A stretch of 64,000 nucleotides of DNA from Xiphydria camelus (Eukaryota; Arthropoda; Insecta; Hymenoptera; Xiphydriidae). Of this stretch, positions 60,953 through 64,000 are shown in pieces (the first letter of the stretch is position 1; the number at the start of each line of letters is the position of its first letter). Where the stretch lies: assembly GCA_963678675.1 (NCBI GenBank), contig OY783192.1:6458001-6522000 (forward strand), read 5' to 3'. Made by a program: the position numbers and the translations under genes. The notes under the pieces were generated by a model, which was given only the letters and a program-made list of their open reading frames with translations, searched no databases and had not been told where the DNA came from.

Positions 60953-63900
60953 TGAAGAAGCGTAGAATTATTTCTACGCGATCGGTGATTAGTTCTTTGG
61001 CGCACAAGCCCAATGTCAATCGTTGTCCAGCAATATGCGAGTATTCCGATCTCGCACGGCAGGTATATAGACTGCGTAATTCCTCTCGCGCTATGAATGG
61101 AATTACGGATCAACGTAAGAAGGGCGACTGCGTAATAACGAGAATGAAATATTTCCTGCGGAGGCATTTGGAGCGAAATGGTTTGCTCTGACGCGAGCAA
61201 TGTCTCCATATGTACTTACTTGCATCTATATATATCTACATACAGGATGGATTTGAGCCTGCGGTCACATCAGAATGTGCAAAGGCAGCGGAAAGCGCAA
61301 AACACTAAAGTTATACTGCGAGAGAGAAAGAGTGTGAAATGGGTTGTTTATTATACTTTGAAATGAAACGAGGAAAAGAGAGAATAAGAGAGACGAGTAT
61401 AATTGTGGTATATTTTGTCATCGAAAAGAACTTCTTTCGCTAACAACATAAGCATTCAGAGGCTTACGCGAGATGAGCATTCGTTTTTTTTAGCATTTTG
61501 GCCAGTGTCTCTTAAGTTTCGCGAACTCAAACTCATCCAGTATATATAGCCTACAGTTAAATATACCTATTTCCAATCCACCAAGCTTAGCCTTAGCTTC
61601 GACTACAGATACCTATGTATTGTACAATCGCCATGAGTAATGCACATTTCCAAGATTATGTAATTTATATTCCATTCAGATATCCGTGAAAGGTATACGG
61701 GTATATGTTGTATACAAGAGTGGAGCGAGAAAATTCGTCATAGAAATTATACGAGTGCGAGTGAGAACGCCAATGCGACACTGGTGATTGCAGAAGAGCG
61801 TCTTCCTCGCGTATTCCCCATCGTTCATGGTCCTCTTTGTTCTATTAAAGCGTGCGACAAAGAGACTCCTATGATGTCGCCAGGATTACCCCGGCACTCT
61901 CTCACTCGCACCCGTACAATTCTTATGATACATTTCTTCAATCCAACTCTGTATATGGATATTTGTACCCATCTCTACGTCATAAATGCAGGTTAATATA
62001 CAGGGATAACCTTTCTATGTAGATATCAAAGTATTTGTATTTATAATACGCGTAAATCAGATATGTATATCGACATACATGTAGGACAAATACGTTTCTC
62101 GTACATTTCTACATGTGGCGCATCGTTTGACTTTAATTTCAACGTTCAATTGCACTTCGTATCACGTAACGCGAGGAAATCAGGGAGGCGAACGAAGGAG
62201 TGGATTGTTGCACATACGTGTGTTATGTTTTTCAGGAAGAGGCAGGCGACAGGGCGGCAAAAAAATGCATAAATTGGAAAAAAAGGCACCAGCGTGGGCC
62301 GCGCGGAATGCCGTCAAGCCGGGTACGAGGAGTCAATGGTTAGGAGCGAAGAGAAGGTCGAATCAAGGCTCCGAAATGTTTGACTTTTGGTTCGCGCAGC
62401 TGGGGACAGGTGAGCGAACTGGCCCGTATTTTTCTCTGCCTTTTCTTCCTCTTTCTCGCGCTCTCTTTTGCCACGACGCGCGACTCCGTGAAAAAGAGAG
62501 AAGGGTGGTGGAAGAGATGTGAAGATGGAAGGGATGGTGGGAGAGTGTAGCGTGAGGAGATATAGGAATGGGCACGGTTAGTTTCGATCGTGGAATGCCG
62601 TCCTTCCAGGTATCTACCTGGAACGAGCGATCTCGAAGACGCCAGGTCGTTCTGATTATAGGGGAAGTGAAAGAGTGTTGGTGAGAGAGGTAGAGGAGAA
62701 GGTAGAGAAGGGGAGAAGTTGAAGTACTTCATTTTTCTTAAAATAATGAAGATTCCTCGGCGCTGCGTCTAATATTCGAACGCATAATTTAGCGGCAAGA
62801 TGTTACGAGTGAGTATGAGTCATTATCCATGTAGGTATAATCTCCACACCTGCGACGGTAAGGTTGGGTCGCATTAGTTTACCGTTCAACTCGCCTATGG
62901 AGTTTGCTCGGAATGGAAAAAAACGCAAAATACGAAGTGTAAAGTATTGCTTTGCACCGGGGAACATGAAGTTACATAATTGCAAGGTGAGAAGTGCATT
63001 GCGCCGATATAAGCGAGGCTGTACGTTATCACGTCTGCATGATATGCTGTAAATAAGGCGGTTAGAGCGGTTGCTTTCGATAAGACGCAAGATTTATTGT
63101 AAATTCTCGATCAGTGTATTTAATAGCGACTGAAATGAAAGATATCGATTTTTAGTTTCTATGTAAAGATAAGTTGTTTCCGTTTCGATATCGAAATGTA
63201 GGTATTATATAAATTCTTATCGGCGATGTTCGCAGTTGGTATCTATGAAATAATCGATGACCCACCAAAAAATTAAGACGGTTTCATTTTTAGTTCAACG
63301 TTAGTTCTAATTCGTACGATATATCAATTTCCGCATGCAGACCTTCCTCAAGCAAATGTTTGCCTCCTCAAATTAATGCACGGTAAATATCGAACGTGAG
63401 CTTAAGGTACTTATGATCCGTTAGCCTCATTTTGCTCTGCTATCGGCCACCTTCCGTTTGCGATAAGACATTTCCTCGGTAAAAAAAATCTGATAAGGCG
63501 CAGTGTAACGTAAATAGAGGTATGACTAACATGCAGAAGGTGGCTCATCGTGAATCCATTCGTGCGTAATAATAACTTTGCAATATAGTAATGAGGGGGC
63601 GATGCCCACAAGGCCGCCCCCGTATAGTAAACGCAATGGATCCAAAAGAACGGATGAGATGATGTCTTTATCGCGTAAACAATTTATAGGAAAATTGTTA
63701 CGATATATTTCAAAGCGATTCTCCCTCCAATTTTAATGAAACTCGGCAGATAGATTAATTAAGTTATCGACAATTAAGAAACTTGTAATTTTGACGTAGC
63801 ATTGTAACTTTAGCTTCACCCCGAAATAATCATTTAGCTTTCTTTTAAGTAGAATGAAAGAAAAATTTCAATAATTAGGTATTTTTTCTTATTAAAACGC

Positions 63901-64000
63901 GTAATATACCTATGTACATTATAATAAAACAAATACTTATACTATACAAACTAGTGAAAAATGATTGAAACTTTTATAATCATGATAAATTATTATTTGA
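60953..64000. other. Right-end region without a recognised gene
   Basis: Several frames of 60-135 codons exist (for example 62115-62522 and the opposite strand at 62340-62732), but none has a family motif, splice structure or codon pattern that supports coding. The 62.2-62.8 kb stretch is purine-rich on the plus strand, which explains the overlapping frames. Confidence 0.45.

Noticed and set aside
62115..62732. Overlapping 130-codon frames on both strands
   Set aside because: Purine-rich low-complexity DNA; no conserved motif, splice support or plausible start context.

Overview
The window is nuclear DNA of an insect, most likely a hymenopteran and probably an ant. The reasons are intron-split genes with GT-AG junctions, AT-rich intergenic DNA, a ZAD-C2H2 zinc-finger gene (an arthropod-specific class) and a heavy load of mariner/Tc1, PIF/Harbinger, pogo-like and piggyBac-like elements. 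The species cannot be named from the sequence alone.

Layout. 1-6064: repeats and transposons, including an element with GCGAAGCG arrays and a pogo-like element with a PHD-finger remnant. 6065-14149 (+): an ABCG half-transporter whose first exon(s) lie off the left edge. 14150-22217: intergenic, with three inverted-repeat elements and a dispersed repeat whose sister copy is at 700-1395. 22218-37911 (+): a second, complete ABCG gene (672 codons by my junctions). Its last intron (31415-37682) holds nested transposons around a two-gene Harbinger element. 38826-42350 (-): glucose-6-phosphate isomerase (Pgi), 11 exons and 557 aa, convergent with ABCG 2. 43716-47921 (+): a ZAD/C2H2 zinc-finger protein, divergent from Pgi, with a DRE-like TATCGATA box upstream. 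51860-57043 (-): syndapin/PACSIN (F-BAR, NPF, SH3), 483 aa. 57044-64000: syndapin upstream DNA with two internally deleted mariners 11 bp apart; no gene recognised in the last 4 kb.

The genes do not form one pathway. The two ABCG genes look like a tandem duplication in the same orientation with matching exon architecture. Pgi and the zinc-finger gene share a 1.37 kb divergent promoter region.

Strongest discoveries: (1) a hammerhead ribozyme of type III topology at 23241-23314 (-), with a second decayed copy at 36827-37050 inside a short LTR-like insertion (TGT...ACA ends, CGAG target duplication, empty site visible in the same window); this resembles plant retrozymes but is in an insect genome. 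(2) A duplicated, diverged alternative terminal coding exon of Pgi under apparent purifying selection. (3) Two in-frame microexon candidates (12 and 21 nt) in syndapin at the tip loop of the F-BAR domain. (4) Transposons nested at least four deep in one intron. All coordinates and splice junctions were read by eye; no search or alignment software was used.
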